This document shows, piece by piece, positions 53,477-61,462 of a stretch of DNA of 64,000 bases; the first letter of the stretch is position 1; the number at the start of each line of letters is the position of its first letter. The notes under the pieces are model-generated. The model was not told where the DNA came from and ran no database searches. It saw only the letters and a list, made by a program, of their open reading frames with translations. The translations under genes were made by a program, and so were the position numbers. Source of the DNA: Streptomyces sp. NBC_01016 (GTDB lineage: Bacteria; Actinomycetota; Actinomycetes; Streptomycetales; Streptomycetaceae); contig NZ_JAPEOQ010000001.1 in NCBI RefSeq assembly GCF_026341035.1, forward strand, positions 1,240,001-1,304,000. Reading direction: 5' to 3'.

Positions 53477-55723
53477 ATGTCCATTTCCACTGAGAACACC
53501 ATCGACCAGGCCGTCGAGAACGACATCGACACCAACACGGTCGACACCAACACGGTCGACACCAAGACGGTCGACATCATCGAGAACGACGAGCCCACCC
53601 AGACGTTCGCCGACCTCGGTCTCCCCGAGGCCGTCGTCCGCAAGCTCGCGCAGAACGGTGTGACCACCCCGTTCCCGATCCAGGCCGCGACCATCCCGGA
53701 CGCCCTGGCCGGCAAGGACATCCTCGGCCGTGGCCGCACCGGCTCCGGCAAGACCCTCTCGTTCGGTCTGCCGACGATGGCCCGCCTGGCCGGCGCCCGC
53801 AGCGACAAGCACAAGCCGCGCGCCGTCATCCTCACCCCGACCCGTGAGCTCGCCATGCAGGTCGCGGACGCCCTGCAGCCCTACGGCGACCAGGTCGGCC
53901 TCAAGATGAAGGTCGTCTGCGGCGGTACGTCGATGGGCAACCAGATCTACGCCCTGGAGCGCGGCGTCGACATCCTCGTCGCCACCCCGGGCCGCCTGCG
54001 CGACCTCATCAACCGCGGCGCCTGCGACCTGAGCAACATCGAGGTCGCCGTCCTCGACGAGGCCGACCAGATGTCCGACCTGGGCTTCCTGCCCGAGGTC
54101 ACCGAGCTGCTCGACCAGGTTCCGGCCGGCGGCCAGCGCATGCTCTTCTCCGCCACCATGGAGAACGAGATCAAGACGCTCGTCAGCCGCTACCTGAAGG
54201 ACCCGGTCTCCCACGAGGTCGACAGCGCCCAGGGCAACGTCACGACGATGTCGCACCACATCCTCGTCGTGAAGCCCAAGGACAAGGCGCCGGTCACCGC
54301 GGCCATCGCCTCCCGCAAGGGCCGCACCATCATCTTCGTCCGCACCCAGCTGGGCGCCGACCGCATCGCCGAGCAGCTCTGCGACGCCGGTGTGAAGGCC
54401 GACGCGCTGCACGGCGGCATGACGCAGGGCGCGCGTACCCGTGTCCTCGAGGACTTCAAGAAGGGCTACGTCAACGCGCTCGTCGCCACCGACGTCGCCG
54501 CCCGAGGCATCCACGTCGACGACATCGACCTGGTCCTGAACGTGGACCCGGCCGGCGACCACAAGGACTACCTGCACCGCGCGGGCCGCACGGCGCGTGC
54601 CGGCCGCACCGGCACGGTCGTCTCCCTGTCGCTGCCGCACCAGCGCCGCCAGATCTTCCGCCTCATGGAGGACGCGGGCGTCGACGCCGGTCGCCACATC
54701 ATCCAGGGCGGCGCCGCCTTCGACCCGGAGGTCGCCGAGATCACCGGTGCCCGCTCCATGACCGAGGTCGAGGCCGAGTCCGCGGGCAACGCCGCGCAGC
54801 AGGCCGAGCGTGAGGTCACCGACCTGACCAAGCAGCTGGAGCGCGCCACCCGTCGCGCCTCCGAGCTGCGCGAGCAGGCCGACCGCCTCACCGCCCGCGC
54901 CGCCCGTGACCGCGGCGAGGACGAGGAGGGCGTGGCCGCGGCGGTCACCGCCGCTCAGGAGGCCGCCGCCGAGCAGGTCGCCCAGGCCGCGGCTGCCGCA
55001 GAGGCGCCGCAGCGCGAGGAGCGTTCGTTCTCGGACCAGCCGCGTCAGCGCCGCGACGAGCGGGGCAACTTCGAGCGCCGTGACAACCGTGGCGGCGACC
55101 GTGGTGGCTTCCGTCGCGACGACCGTGGCGGCGACAAGGGTGGCTTCCGTCGCGACGACCGCGGCGGCGACAAGGGCGGCTTCCGCCGGGACAACGACCG
55201 TGGTGGGCGCTCCTTCGAGCGTCGCGACAACGACCGTGGCGGCCGTTCTTTCGAGCGTCGTGACGACCGCGGCGGCGACCGTGGCGGCTTCCGTCGCGAC
55301 GACCGTGGCGGCGACAAGGGCGGCTTCCGCCGCGACGACCGCCGGGACGGCGACCGTGGTGGCCGTTCTTTCGAGCGTCGTGACGACCGGGGCGGCGACC
55401 GCGGTGGCGACCGTGGCGGTGACCGGGGTGGCTTCCGCCGGGACAACGACCGCGGCGGCTTCAACCGCGACGACCGTGGCGGCCGTTCCTTCGAGCGCCG
55501 TGACAACGACCGTGGCGGCTTCCGCCGCGACGACCGTCCCTCGGGCCACCGGGGCAGCGACCGTCCGTTCAACCGCGACCGTCAGGGCGACCGCCCCTCC
55601 GGCGGCCACCGCCCCTACGGCCGTCGTGACGACCACCGTGGCGCCGGCTCGGGCTCCGGCTCCGGCTCGGGTTCGTCCTTCGGCCGCCGCGACGACAAGC
55701 CGCGCTGGAAGCGCAACGGCTGA
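53477..55723 (+). CDS. DEAD-box RNA helicase with RGG-like tail
   Basis: The 748-residue protein has a full DEAD-box core: Q motif (TPFPIQAATIPDALAGKD), GRTGSGKT, PTRELAMQV, VLDEADQ, FSATME, VATDVAARGIHVDD and HRAGRTARAG. The N-terminus has a short repeat of TNTVD units. The C-terminus (from about residue 515) is about 220 residues of RRDDRGGDKGGF, RSFERRDN and similar units, an RNA-binding arginine/glycine tail. It probably remodels RNA in cold or stress. ATG 53477 is set by the end of a long, structured leader; GGAAGG lies 13 nt upstream. A strong terminator follows. Confidence 0.92.
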   Translation: MSISTENTIDQAVENDIDTNTVDTNTVDTKTVDIIENDEPTQTFADLGLPEAVVRKLAQNGVTTPFPIQAATIPDALAGKDILGRGRTGSGKTLSFGLPTMARLAGARSDKHKPRAVILTPTRELAMQVADALQPYGDQVGLKMKVVCGGTSMGNQIYALERGVDILVATPGRLRDLINRGACDLSNIEVAVLDEADQMSDLGFLPEVTELLDQVPAGGQRMLFSATMENEIKTLVSRYLKDPVSHEVDSAQGNVTTMSHHILVVKPKDKAPVTAAIASRKGRTIIFVRTQLGADRIAEQLCDAGVKADALHGGMTQGARTRVLEDFKKGYVNALVATDVAARGIHVDDIDLVLNVDPAGDHKDYLHRAGRTARAGRTGTVVSLSLPHQRRQIFRLMEDAGVDAGRHIIQGGAAFDPEVAEITGARSMTEVEAESAGNAAQQAEREVTDLTKQLERATRRASELREQADRLTARAARDRGEDEEGVAAAVTAAQEAAAEQVAQAAAAAEAPQREERSFSDQPRQRRDERGNFERRDNRGGDRGGFRRDDRGGDKGGFRRDDRGGDKGGFRRDNDRGGRSFERRDNDRGGRSFERRDDRGGDRGGFRRDDRGGDKGGFRRDDRRDGDRGGRSFERRDDRGGDRGGDRGGDRGGFRRDNDRGGFNRDDRGGRSFERRDNDRGGFRRDDRPSGHRGSDRPFNRDRQGDRPSGGHRPYGRRDDHRGAGSGSGSGSGSSFGRRDDKPRWKRNG

Positions 55724-55740
55724 CCGTTCCTGAAGTGACA

Positions 55741-55783
55741 AGGCCGCGGCCCCACTCCCTCACGGGGGTGGGGCCGCGGCCTT
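55741..55783 (+). terminator. Terminator of the DEAD-box helicase gene
   Basis: AGGCCGCGGCCCCACTCCC pairs with GGGGTGGGGCCGCGGCCT and is followed by TTTCC. Confidence 0.85.
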
Positions 55784-55871
55784 TCCTCGTCACCGGGTAA
55801 CCGGCACGCGTACGGGAGTTGGGCCTTGATCGTCCGCATGCCGTGCCCCCGGCGAGGGAATCGCTGGGGGC

Positions 55872-57368
55872 ATGACAAGTGATGCCAGCGGAGCCACTGA
55901 CGGGCAGCAGTCGGCCGTGGCCGCGGGCTCCGACGAGGAGCGCCTCGCCCAGCTCGGCTACACGCAGGTCCTCGCCCGCCGCATGTCGGGCTTCTCGAAC
56001 TACGCCGTCTCCTTCACGATCATCTCGGTCCTCTCGGGCTGTCTGACGCTGTATCTGTTCGGCATGAACACGGGCGGTCCCGTGCTCATCACCTGGGGCT
56101 GGGTCGCCGTCGGCCTGATGACCCTCTTCGTGGGCCTGGCGATGGCCGAGATCTGCTCGGCGTATCCGACGTCGGCGGGGTTGTATTTCTGGGCGTACAA
56201 GCTCGCGCCGGAGCGCAGCGCGGCGGCGTGGGCCTGGTTCACGGGTTGGTTCAACGTGCTCGGTCAGGTGGCGGTGACCGCCGGTATCGACTTCGGCGCG
56301 GCGTCCTTCCTGGGCGCGTATCTGAACCTGCAGTTCGGCTTCGAGGTGACGCCAGGCCGCACGATCCTCCTCTTCGCCGGGATCCTGCTGCTGCACGGCC
56401 TCCTCAACACCTTCGGCGTACGCATCGTCGCGTTCCTCAACAGCGTCAGCGTGTGGTGGCACGTGCTGGGTGTCGCGCTGATCGTCGGCGCGCTCGCCTT
56501 CGTGCCGGACAGCCACCAGTCGGCGTCCTTCGTCTTCGGTGAGTTCGTGAACAACACCGGCTGGGGCAGCGGTGTGTACGTCGTCCTCATCGGGCTGCTG
56601 ATGGCGCAGTACACCTTCACCGGATACGACGCGTCGGCCCATATGACGGAGGAGACGCACGACGCGTCCACGGCGGGGCCGAAGGGCATCGTCCGCTCGA
56701 TCTGGACGTCGTGGATCGCCGGCTTCGTCCTCCTGCTCGGCTTCACCTTCGCCATCCAGTCGTATCAGGGGGCGCTGGAGTCCCCCACGGGCGCGCCGCC
56801 CGCCCAGATCCTCCTGGACGCCCTCGGCGCGACGGCCGGAAAGCTGCTGCTCCTGGTCGTGATCGGCGCGCAGCTGTTCTGCGGGATGGCGTCCGTGACC
56901 GCCAACAGCCGCATGATCTACGCCTTCTCGCGCGACGGCGCCCTGCCGTTCTCCCGCGTCTGGCACACGGTCAGCCCGCGCACCCGCACCCCCGTCGCGG
57001 CGGTCTGGCTCGCGGCGGCGGGCGCGCTGGTCCTCGGCCTGCCGTACCTGATCAACGTCACGGCGTACGCGGCCGTGACCTCGATCGCCGTCATCGGCCT
57101 CTACATCGCGTACGTCATCCCGACGCTGCTGCGGCTGCGCAAGGGCGACGCGTTCGAGCGGGGTCCGTGGCACCTGGGCCGCTGGTCGACGGTGATCGGT
57201 GTGGTGGCGGTGGCCTGGGTCGTCGTCATCACGATCCTCTTCATGCTGCCGCAGGTCTCCCCGGTCACCTGGGAGACCTTCAACTACGCCCCGATCGCGG
57301 TCCTCGTGGTCCTCGGTTTCGCGGGCACCTGGTGGGCGGTCTCGGCCCGGCACTGGTTCCTGCGCTGA
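55872..57368 (+). CDS. APC-family amino acid permease
   Basis: The 498-residue protein has about 12 membrane segments. The APC signature region is visible at the N-terminus (LARRMSGFSNYAVSFTIISV) with the G-rich unwound first helix and CSAYPTSAGLYFWAYKLAP in helix 3. TGYDASAHMTEETHDAS in mid-protein is typical of GABA/choline/amino acid permeases of this subgroup. It is a proton-driven importer of an amino acid or amine; the substrate cannot be fixed from the sequence. It is monocistronic, 99 bp before tRNA-Lys. Confidence 0.9.
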   Translation: MTSDASGATDGQQSAVAAGSDEERLAQLGYTQVLARRMSGFSNYAVSFTIISVLSGCLTLYLFGMNTGGPVLITWGWVAVGLMTLFVGLAMAEICSAYPTSAGLYFWAYKLAPERSAAAWAWFTGWFNVLGQVAVTAGIDFGAASFLGAYLNLQFGFEVTPGRTILLFAGILLLHGLLNTFGVRIVAFLNSVSVWWHVLGVALIVGALAFVPDSHQSASFVFGEFVNNTGWGSGVYVVLIGLLMAQYTFTGYDASAHMTEETHDASTAGPKGIVRSIWTSWIAGFVLLLGFTFAIQSYQGALESPTGAPPAQILLDALGATAGKLLLLVVIGAQLFCGMASVTANSRMIYAFSRDGALPFSRVWHTVSPRTRTPVAAVWLAAAGALVLGLPYLINVTAYAAVTSIAVIGLYIAYVIPTLLRLRKGDAFERGPWHLGRWSTVIGVVAVAWVVVITILFMLPQVSPVTWETFNYAPIAVLVVLGFAGTWWAVSARHWFLR

Positions 57369-57467
57369 CGCTCCGTCCGGCGCGCGAGGACCGGGAAGCC
57401 GATACCCGATCGGCCTCCCGGTCTCGTCGGGCTATGCTCGGGGGTGCGTCGGCTCAGGTCGGCGTGT

Positions 57468-57540
57468 GGACCCTTAGCTCAATTGGCAGAGCAGTGGACT
57501 TTTAATCCATTGGTTGTGGGTTCGAGTCCCACAGGGTCTA
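57468..57540 (+). tRNA. tRNA-Lys(TTT)
   Basis: This 73-nt tRNA has anticodon loop CTTTTAA (TTT) and acceptor GGACCCT/AGGGTCT with a terminal G-T pair. It marks the left border of the second acquired region. Confidence 0.95.
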
Positions 57541-57574
57541 CAGGAAGTAGGTGGGGGATACCCCCTCTGACCTG

Positions 57575-58139
57575 CTACGCAGCGTCTGAGTCGGCATTGG
57601 TCGACTTGGGCGCTGCTTTGTTTTCGGGGGCCTGCGTGAGCGATGCGTGAGCGGATGGGGCGGCAGAGGTCGGTTGCGCGGCGGACTGAGTGGAAGACCC
57701 GATAGCCATCTGCCCACGCAGAGAGCGAAGACCATCGAGGAAGTCGGCGAGGTCGTTGATCACGGCATCGAGCTCATCGGCGGCGAGGAGGACGCCGTTG
57801 CCGCCCGAATTGAAGAGACTTCGGGGCCACTGAGGTAGGCCTCGTTTTGATGCCGGGACCGATGTGCTCGGTGTACGTATCCCCGTCGTCGTATTGGCTC
57901 ACGACGCAACCGTCGGGCCTGCACCACGGGAAGTGACCGGGCTGGACGGACGGAGTCTCGGTGATCTTGCGGGCCGCCTCGACGAGAGGCTGGAGCGATT
58001 GCCGCCGGGACACGCGGTCGACTATGGCCTCGACGGAGTCGACGACAGGGATGAGGTTGTCGTTCCCTGGGCTGCGGACGGCTTCGGCCCAGAGGCCGTA
58101 GACCATGCCCCGGGTGACCATTGCGTGAGCTGGGCCCAC
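57575..58139 (-). pseudogene. Frameshifted DUF6907-like gene ending in an integrase-like tail
   Basis: Reading leftward, one frame gives a protein with PGHFPWCRPDGC and DGDTYTEHIGPGIK (about 58139-57845). The continuation with NGVLLAADELDAVINDLADF is in another frame and runs to a stop at 57575. Together they resemble the short actinobacterial DUF6907 proteins (Cys/Trp cluster, then a C-terminal helix), so a frameshift near 57800-57850 has broken the gene. The last about 30 codons (APSAHASLTQ ... STNADSDAA) match the C-terminus of the integrase at 63008 instead. The naming is tentative. Confidence 0.5.
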
Positions 58140-58223
58140 AGCCTCCGTCGGTAGGTCGGCTGTGGCCAGAACGCCGTAGCCTCATCCCCCTCCGGCTGCG
58201 GCGGGCCGTTGTGCTGCCGTGAA

Positions 58224-58272
58224 CATGGAACGGGGCCCGGCACGCAGCACGCGTGCCGGGCCCCGTTCCATG
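58224..58272. terminator. 22-bp perfect hairpin
   Basis: CATGGAACGGGGCCCGGCACGC pairs with its exact complement at 58251-58272 around AGCAC. It lies 15 bp after the stop of the small frame at 58288 and upstream of the broken gene, so it is probably a terminator. Confidence 0.75.
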
Positions 58273-58287
58273 GGGGTGAGGGGACGT

Positions 58288-58473
58288 CTAGGCGTCCGGG
58301 TCGACGCCCTGGACTCGCTGAAGCCGAAGGAGCGCAATCCCGTGAAAGACCACGGCCAAGACCAATACGAAGAAGACGCCCGCCGATGGCACCACATGGT
58401 TGAGCCGGAGCAGGGGACTTGCCGGGCTTCCGGTGGAGCCTGTCGGCGTTCCTCGTTGCCATCCACTGGTCAA
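58288..58473 (-). CDS. Possible small membrane peptide
   Basis: This frame of up to 61 residues contains one hydrophobic stretch (GVFFVLVLAVVFHGIALL) and a charged C-terminus, and it stops just before a strong terminator. There is no clear ribosome site. GTG-GTG codons 36 residues from the end offer an internal start. Other frames in the same stretch are open too, so this is a low-confidence call. Confidence 0.25.
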   Translation of the reverse strand: MTSGWQRGTPTGSTGSPASPLLRLNHVVPSAGVFFVLVLAVVFHGIALLRLQRVQGVDPDA

Positions 58474-58500
58474 GTTCCATCGTGCGCGCTAGCCTCAAAC

Positions 58501-58523
58501 TTGTTCTAGTTTTATGCGAACAA
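58501..58523. promoter_or_regulatory. Putative operator TTGTTC-N11-GAACAA
   Basis: A 6-bp inverted repeat with an AT-rich 11-nt centre lies 12 nt upstream of the AGGGGG ribosome site of the DUF1648 gene. It is a good candidate for the GntR regulator encoded two genes downstream. Confidence 0.5.
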
Positions 58524-58535
58524 TTAGGGGGTTGC

Positions 58536-59537
58536 ATGGGACAGCGGGACGGGACGTCAAGGACGTCCGGGGTAGGTGAGTCGGGCCGACGCGGTGCGCT
58601 GCTTCCGCGGGTGCTCGTTGGAGTGCCGTGTGTGGTGGCTGCGGTGGCGGTGGGGGTGGTGTTCGCCCTGTCGTGGTCGAGTCTCCCCGACCCGATGGCC
58701 ATGCATTTCGGGGCGGGCGGGGACTCTAACGGGTCGGGGTCGCCTGTGGCGGTGTTTCTGATGTCCGAACTGGTCCTGCTGTGCCTGGGGGTCGGGTTGT
58801 CTCGTAGCGCGGTGCGTGGGTCGCGTTCGTTGCGGGCGCTCTACATGACATCGGCGGCCAGCGCAGTGGGCCTGGGCTATCTGCTGAGTGTGGCCGTGCT
58901 GGTGAACGCCGGTGCAGACAGCGCGATCCATGTGCGGATGCCCATGTGGCATCTGGCGGTTGCCGTCGGTGCGGTCGTGGTGGTCGCCGGGGTGGTGCGG
59001 GTACTGACATCGGATGAGCTGCCGGAGGGGGCAGGGCATCCGAAGGAGTCCCGCAGCATCGGGCTGCGGCAGGGTGAGCGCGCCGTGTGGGTGCGCAGCA
59101 TCGGGCCGCGATGGCTGGTCGGCGCGGGGCTGCTCGCCGCAGTGGCGGCTGTCGCTGCCGGGGGACTGGGATGGCACCCGGGCTACTGGCTGTGGCCGGT
59201 CGGTCTGTTGCTCGCTGCCTTGGCCGCCGCCAGGGTGACGGTCGACGGTGAGGGTTTGACCGTGCGGTTGCCGCTGTTGCGGGTCCCGCGGATCCAGGTA
59301 CCGCTGCAGCGCATCGAGCGGGCATGGGTGGCACAGGCCAGGCCATTGCCCGACCTCGGAGGCTGGGGCTATCGGATCACTCAGGGCCGGCGTGGCCTGG
59401 CCCTGCACGCAGGTGAAGCCGTGTGGCTGGACCTCGACGACGGCAAGCAGTTCGTCGTGGTCGTGGACGACGCGGCCACGGCCGCAGGGCTGCTGGGCGA
59501 CCTGCTGACGGCGGCAGAGGACCGGCGGAGCGGCTGA
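58536..59537 (+). CDS. DUF1648 membrane protein, candidate SDP-type immunity protein
   Basis: The 333-residue protein has about six membrane segments. After the first comes the DUF1648 signature SSLPDPMAMHFGAGGDSNGS. The C-terminal 100 residues form a soluble PH-like part (RVPRIQVPLQRIERAWVAQA). DUF1648 is also the N-terminal domain of SdpI, the Bacillus protein giving immunity to the SDP toxin. Its position opposite an sdpCAB-like operon makes an immunity role plausible. However, DUF1648 plus GntR pairs occur widely in Streptomyces, so this is inference. ATG 58536 follows AGGGGG. It is followed by the GntR gene after 1 bp. Confidence 0.8.
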   Translation: MGQRDGTSRTSGVGESGRRGALLPRVLVGVPCVVAAVAVGVVFALSWSSLPDPMAMHFGAGGDSNGSGSPVAVFLMSELVLLCLGVGLSRSAVRGSRSLRALYMTSAASAVGLGYLLSVAVLVNAGADSAIHVRMPMWHLAVAVGAVVVVAGVVRVLTSDELPEGAGHPKESRSIGLRQGERAVWVRSIGPRWLVGAGLLAAVAAVAAGGLGWHPGYWLWPVGLLLAALAAARVTVDGEGLTVRLPLLRVPRIQVPLQRIERAWVAQARPLPDLGGWGYRITQGRRGLALHAGEAVWLDLDDGKQFVVVVDDAATAAGLLGDLLTAAEDRRSG

Positions 59538-59538
59538 G

Positions 59539-59895
59539 ATGCTCATCAGGATCGACCCGGGCTCCTCAGCCCCCTTGGGAGAACAGATCGCCGCGTCGGT
59601 GCGGCGCGCGCTGGCGGACGGCGCCATCGCCACCGGCGAACGACTGCCCGCCGCCCGGGACGTGGCGCAACTGCTCGGGGTCAACGTGCACACTGTGCTG
59701 CGCGGCTACCAACAGCTGCGCAGTGAGGGGCTGATCGACCTGCGCCGAGGGCGCGGTGCGGTGGTGGTCGCCGCCCCGGCGCGGGCGAGGCTGCAGATGG
59801 CTGCGGCTCAGCTGGTGACCGAGGCCCGCGAGGCAGGCTTCTCCGAGTCCAGGACCATCGAGTTGCTGCGCTCGGCCTGGACCGGGGGCTCTTGA
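59539..59895 (+). CDS. GntR-family regulator, YtrA type
   Basis: The 118-residue protein has an N-terminal GntR winged helix (APLGEQIAASVRRALADG, LPAARDVAQLLGVNVHTVLR, LRRGRGAVVV) and a short C-terminal helix pair. That is the YtrA subfamily, which lacks a large effector domain. These usually repress their own membrane-protein operon. The ATG lies one base after the upstream stop. Its 3' end overlaps the convergent sdpB-like gene by 88 bp. Confidence 0.9.
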   Translation: MLIRIDPGSSAPLGEQIAASVRRALADGAIATGERLPAARDVAQLLGVNVHTVLRGYQQLRSEGLIDLRRGRGAVVVAAPARARLQMAAAQLVTEAREAGFSESRTIELLRSAWTGGS

Positions 59896-60782
59896 CCCGG
59901 ATCCTCATCCGTACGTGGCTGCCGGAGCTGCAATTCCCCGCCCAGCGGCAGGCACAACAGCAGCAGTCCCGCCCACATGGCCAGCGCGAAGCTCCACAGT
60001 CCCATCATCAGGGCGATGCATAGGTGGAAGCCGAAGCCGGCGACGAGTACCACGTACCGCTTGCGCTGGGAGAGCAGCAGCGTGGCTGCCAGGGAGATCT
60101 CGATGAACAGCGGCACCCAGGTCATCACGGCGACCCCGACAGGGTTGGCGAGCACCGGACCGGTCAGCATGTGCAGCCATCCCGACGGGCCGAATGCCAG
60201 ACTGTTGCCCCAGTACCACATGCCGGTGCCGTCGGCCCATTCCGGATGCGACAGCTTGGAGATGCACGCCTGGAAGTACACCACTGACATCTGGAGGCGC
60301 AGCACGACAAGGGCCGTGGTCCCGGCAAGGAGTACCCAACGTGCCTGCGGGCGTTCTGGGTCGGCGCCTGCCCAGTGCCAGCGACGGCGGTCGCCGAGCG
60401 CGGGCAGCAGCAGGAGCAGGGTGAGCACAGCGGTCATCTGGTCGCCGCCGTCACCGATGGCGATGCCGGTGAACACACTGAAACTGACGTAGGCATGTGG
60501 CAGTGCCGTCAGCCGGGGCTGCCAGCCGCTGGCCACCACGAGCAGGACCAGCACACAGGCCCATCGCATCCAGTCCAGTTGATCGTGGCCGGCCAGACAG
60601 AAGGCGCCGCCGGCTTCCACGCCGCGACAGGACGGGTGGTCGCCCTGGAAGGCGACTGGGCGGAAGAGTGTCGCGGAGTCGCTGAAAGCCAGAGTCAGCA
60701 GTGTGCCGAGTGCGAGAAGAGTGCGGGCCAGACCGTAGACATTGGTCCAGGGCGCGGGGATGCGTACCGACGTGTTCAGCAT
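59808..60782 (-). CDS. sdpB: SdpB-like membrane protein of the toxin system
   Basis: The 324-residue protein has about seven hydrophobic segments. Its N-terminus PAPWTNVYGLARTLLALGTL and the later WADGTGMWYWGNSLAFGPSG region are the SdpB/HTTM-like pattern. In Bacillus subtilis, SdpA and SdpB are both needed to turn pro-SdpC into the secreted SDP toxin. The start ATG 60782 lies inside the end of sdpA (7-bp overlap), so the two are coupled. The soluble C-terminal tail (DEDPGQEPPVQAERS) is the part overlapped by the GntR gene. Confidence 0.85.
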   Translation of the reverse strand: MLNTSVRIPAPWTNVYGLARTLLALGTLLTLAFSDSATLFRPVAFQGDHPSCRGVEAGGAFCLAGHDQLDWMRWACVLVLLVVASGWQPRLTALPHAYVSFSVFTGIAIGDGGDQMTAVLTLLLLLPALGDRRRWHWAGADPERPQARWVLLAGTTALVVLRLQMSVVYFQACISKLSHPEWADGTGMWYWGNSLAFGPSGWLHMLTGPVLANPVGVAVMTWVPLFIEISLAATLLLSQRKRYVVLVAGFGFHLCIALMMGLWSFALAMWAGLLLLCLPLGGELQLRQPRTDEDPGQEPPVQAERSNSMVLDSEKPASRASVTS

Positions 60783-61378
60783 GTGACGTCCAGGACGGTG
60801 AGACGGTCGGGGGTGTGTGTACCCGGAAGGAGGTGGCGCCACGCGAACGGCACCGGCTTCTGCTCGACCAGAGCGACCGTGCCGCACAACGTCGGCTCAG
60901 GAGTGCGATTGGTGACATGTCCGTGCCGCGTCGCACGCCCCAGACACGCTTCCAAATCCCGGTCGCAGGCCGTCCAACGCAGACTGCGGGCCTTGGAGAG
61001 CAGCAGCGCCATCTCGATGCCTTGCGAGCGCGAGCGGCGGTTCACCCCGAATGCGTTGTGCGGGGCGCCATGCGGGGCGAGCAGCCGGTCCTGCCAGACG
61101 CCGTCGCGCAGGACGAAGGGCTGTAGTTCGCTCTCGCGTGGCGACTTGGTGAAGAAGCTCCATCCCTGCGGAGCCAGCCGGTTGACGGCGGGCGCCATCG
61201 CCGTCTGCCCGGGAAAGGTGAGGACATTGCCCGGCAGGTGGATCTGGGCCACGTACAGCACTGGCACCAGCCAGGCCACGGCAGCTAGCACCACCCAACG
61301 ACGGGTGAAGCGAACGAAGGAGAGTGCTTCCCCCACAGCCAGCGGTAGTCGGTCCTGCCAGTCCTTGAGCCTTGCCAT
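60776..61378 (-). CDS. sdpA: SdpA-like protein of the toxin system
   Basis: The 200-residue protein has one N-terminal membrane segment (WVVLAAVAWLVPVLYVAQIH) and a soluble domain with QGWSFFTKSPRESELQPFVL, typical of the SdpA family. The family acts with SdpB in maturing the SdpC peptide. GGAAGGA precedes ATG 61378. It is the second gene of the operon, 84 bp after sdpC, with a hairpin between them. Confidence 0.85.
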   Translation of the reverse strand: MARLKDWQDRLPLAVGEALSFVRFTRRWVVLAAVAWLVPVLYVAQIHLPGNVLTFPGQTAMAPAVNRLAPQGWSFFTKSPRESELQPFVLRDGVWQDRLLAPHGAPHNAFGVNRRSRSQGIEMALLLSKARSLRWTACDRDLEACLGRATRHGHVTNRTPEPTLCGTVALVEQKPVPFAWRHLLPGTHTPDRLTVLDVTC

Positions 61379-61416
61379 GCCCTGTGTGTCCTTCCCGCTT
61401 GCCCTGCTGCCGGGGA

Positions 61417-61448
61417 TGCGGCAGGCAGCCGGGCAGCTGCCTGCCGCA
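61417..61448 (-). terminator. Intra-operon hairpin between sdpC and sdpA
   Basis: TGCGGCAGGCAGC pairs with GCTGCCTGCCGCA around a 6-nt loop. There is no T run, so it may be a partial terminator or an mRNA-stability element that lets sdpC be expressed above sdpAB. Confidence 0.5.
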
Positions 61449-61462
61449 AGGTGGTCAGTGCG

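Noticed and set aside
53270..55741. 823-codon minus-strand frame opposite the DEAD-box gene
   Set aside because: Its Val/Ala/Thr repeats are the mirror of the RGG-coding repeats; all helicase motifs are on the plus strand.
58022..58702. 226-codon minus-strand frame in the tRNA-Lys region
   Set aside because: It crosses the 22-bp hairpin and the promoter of the DUF1648 gene, and the product has no domain.
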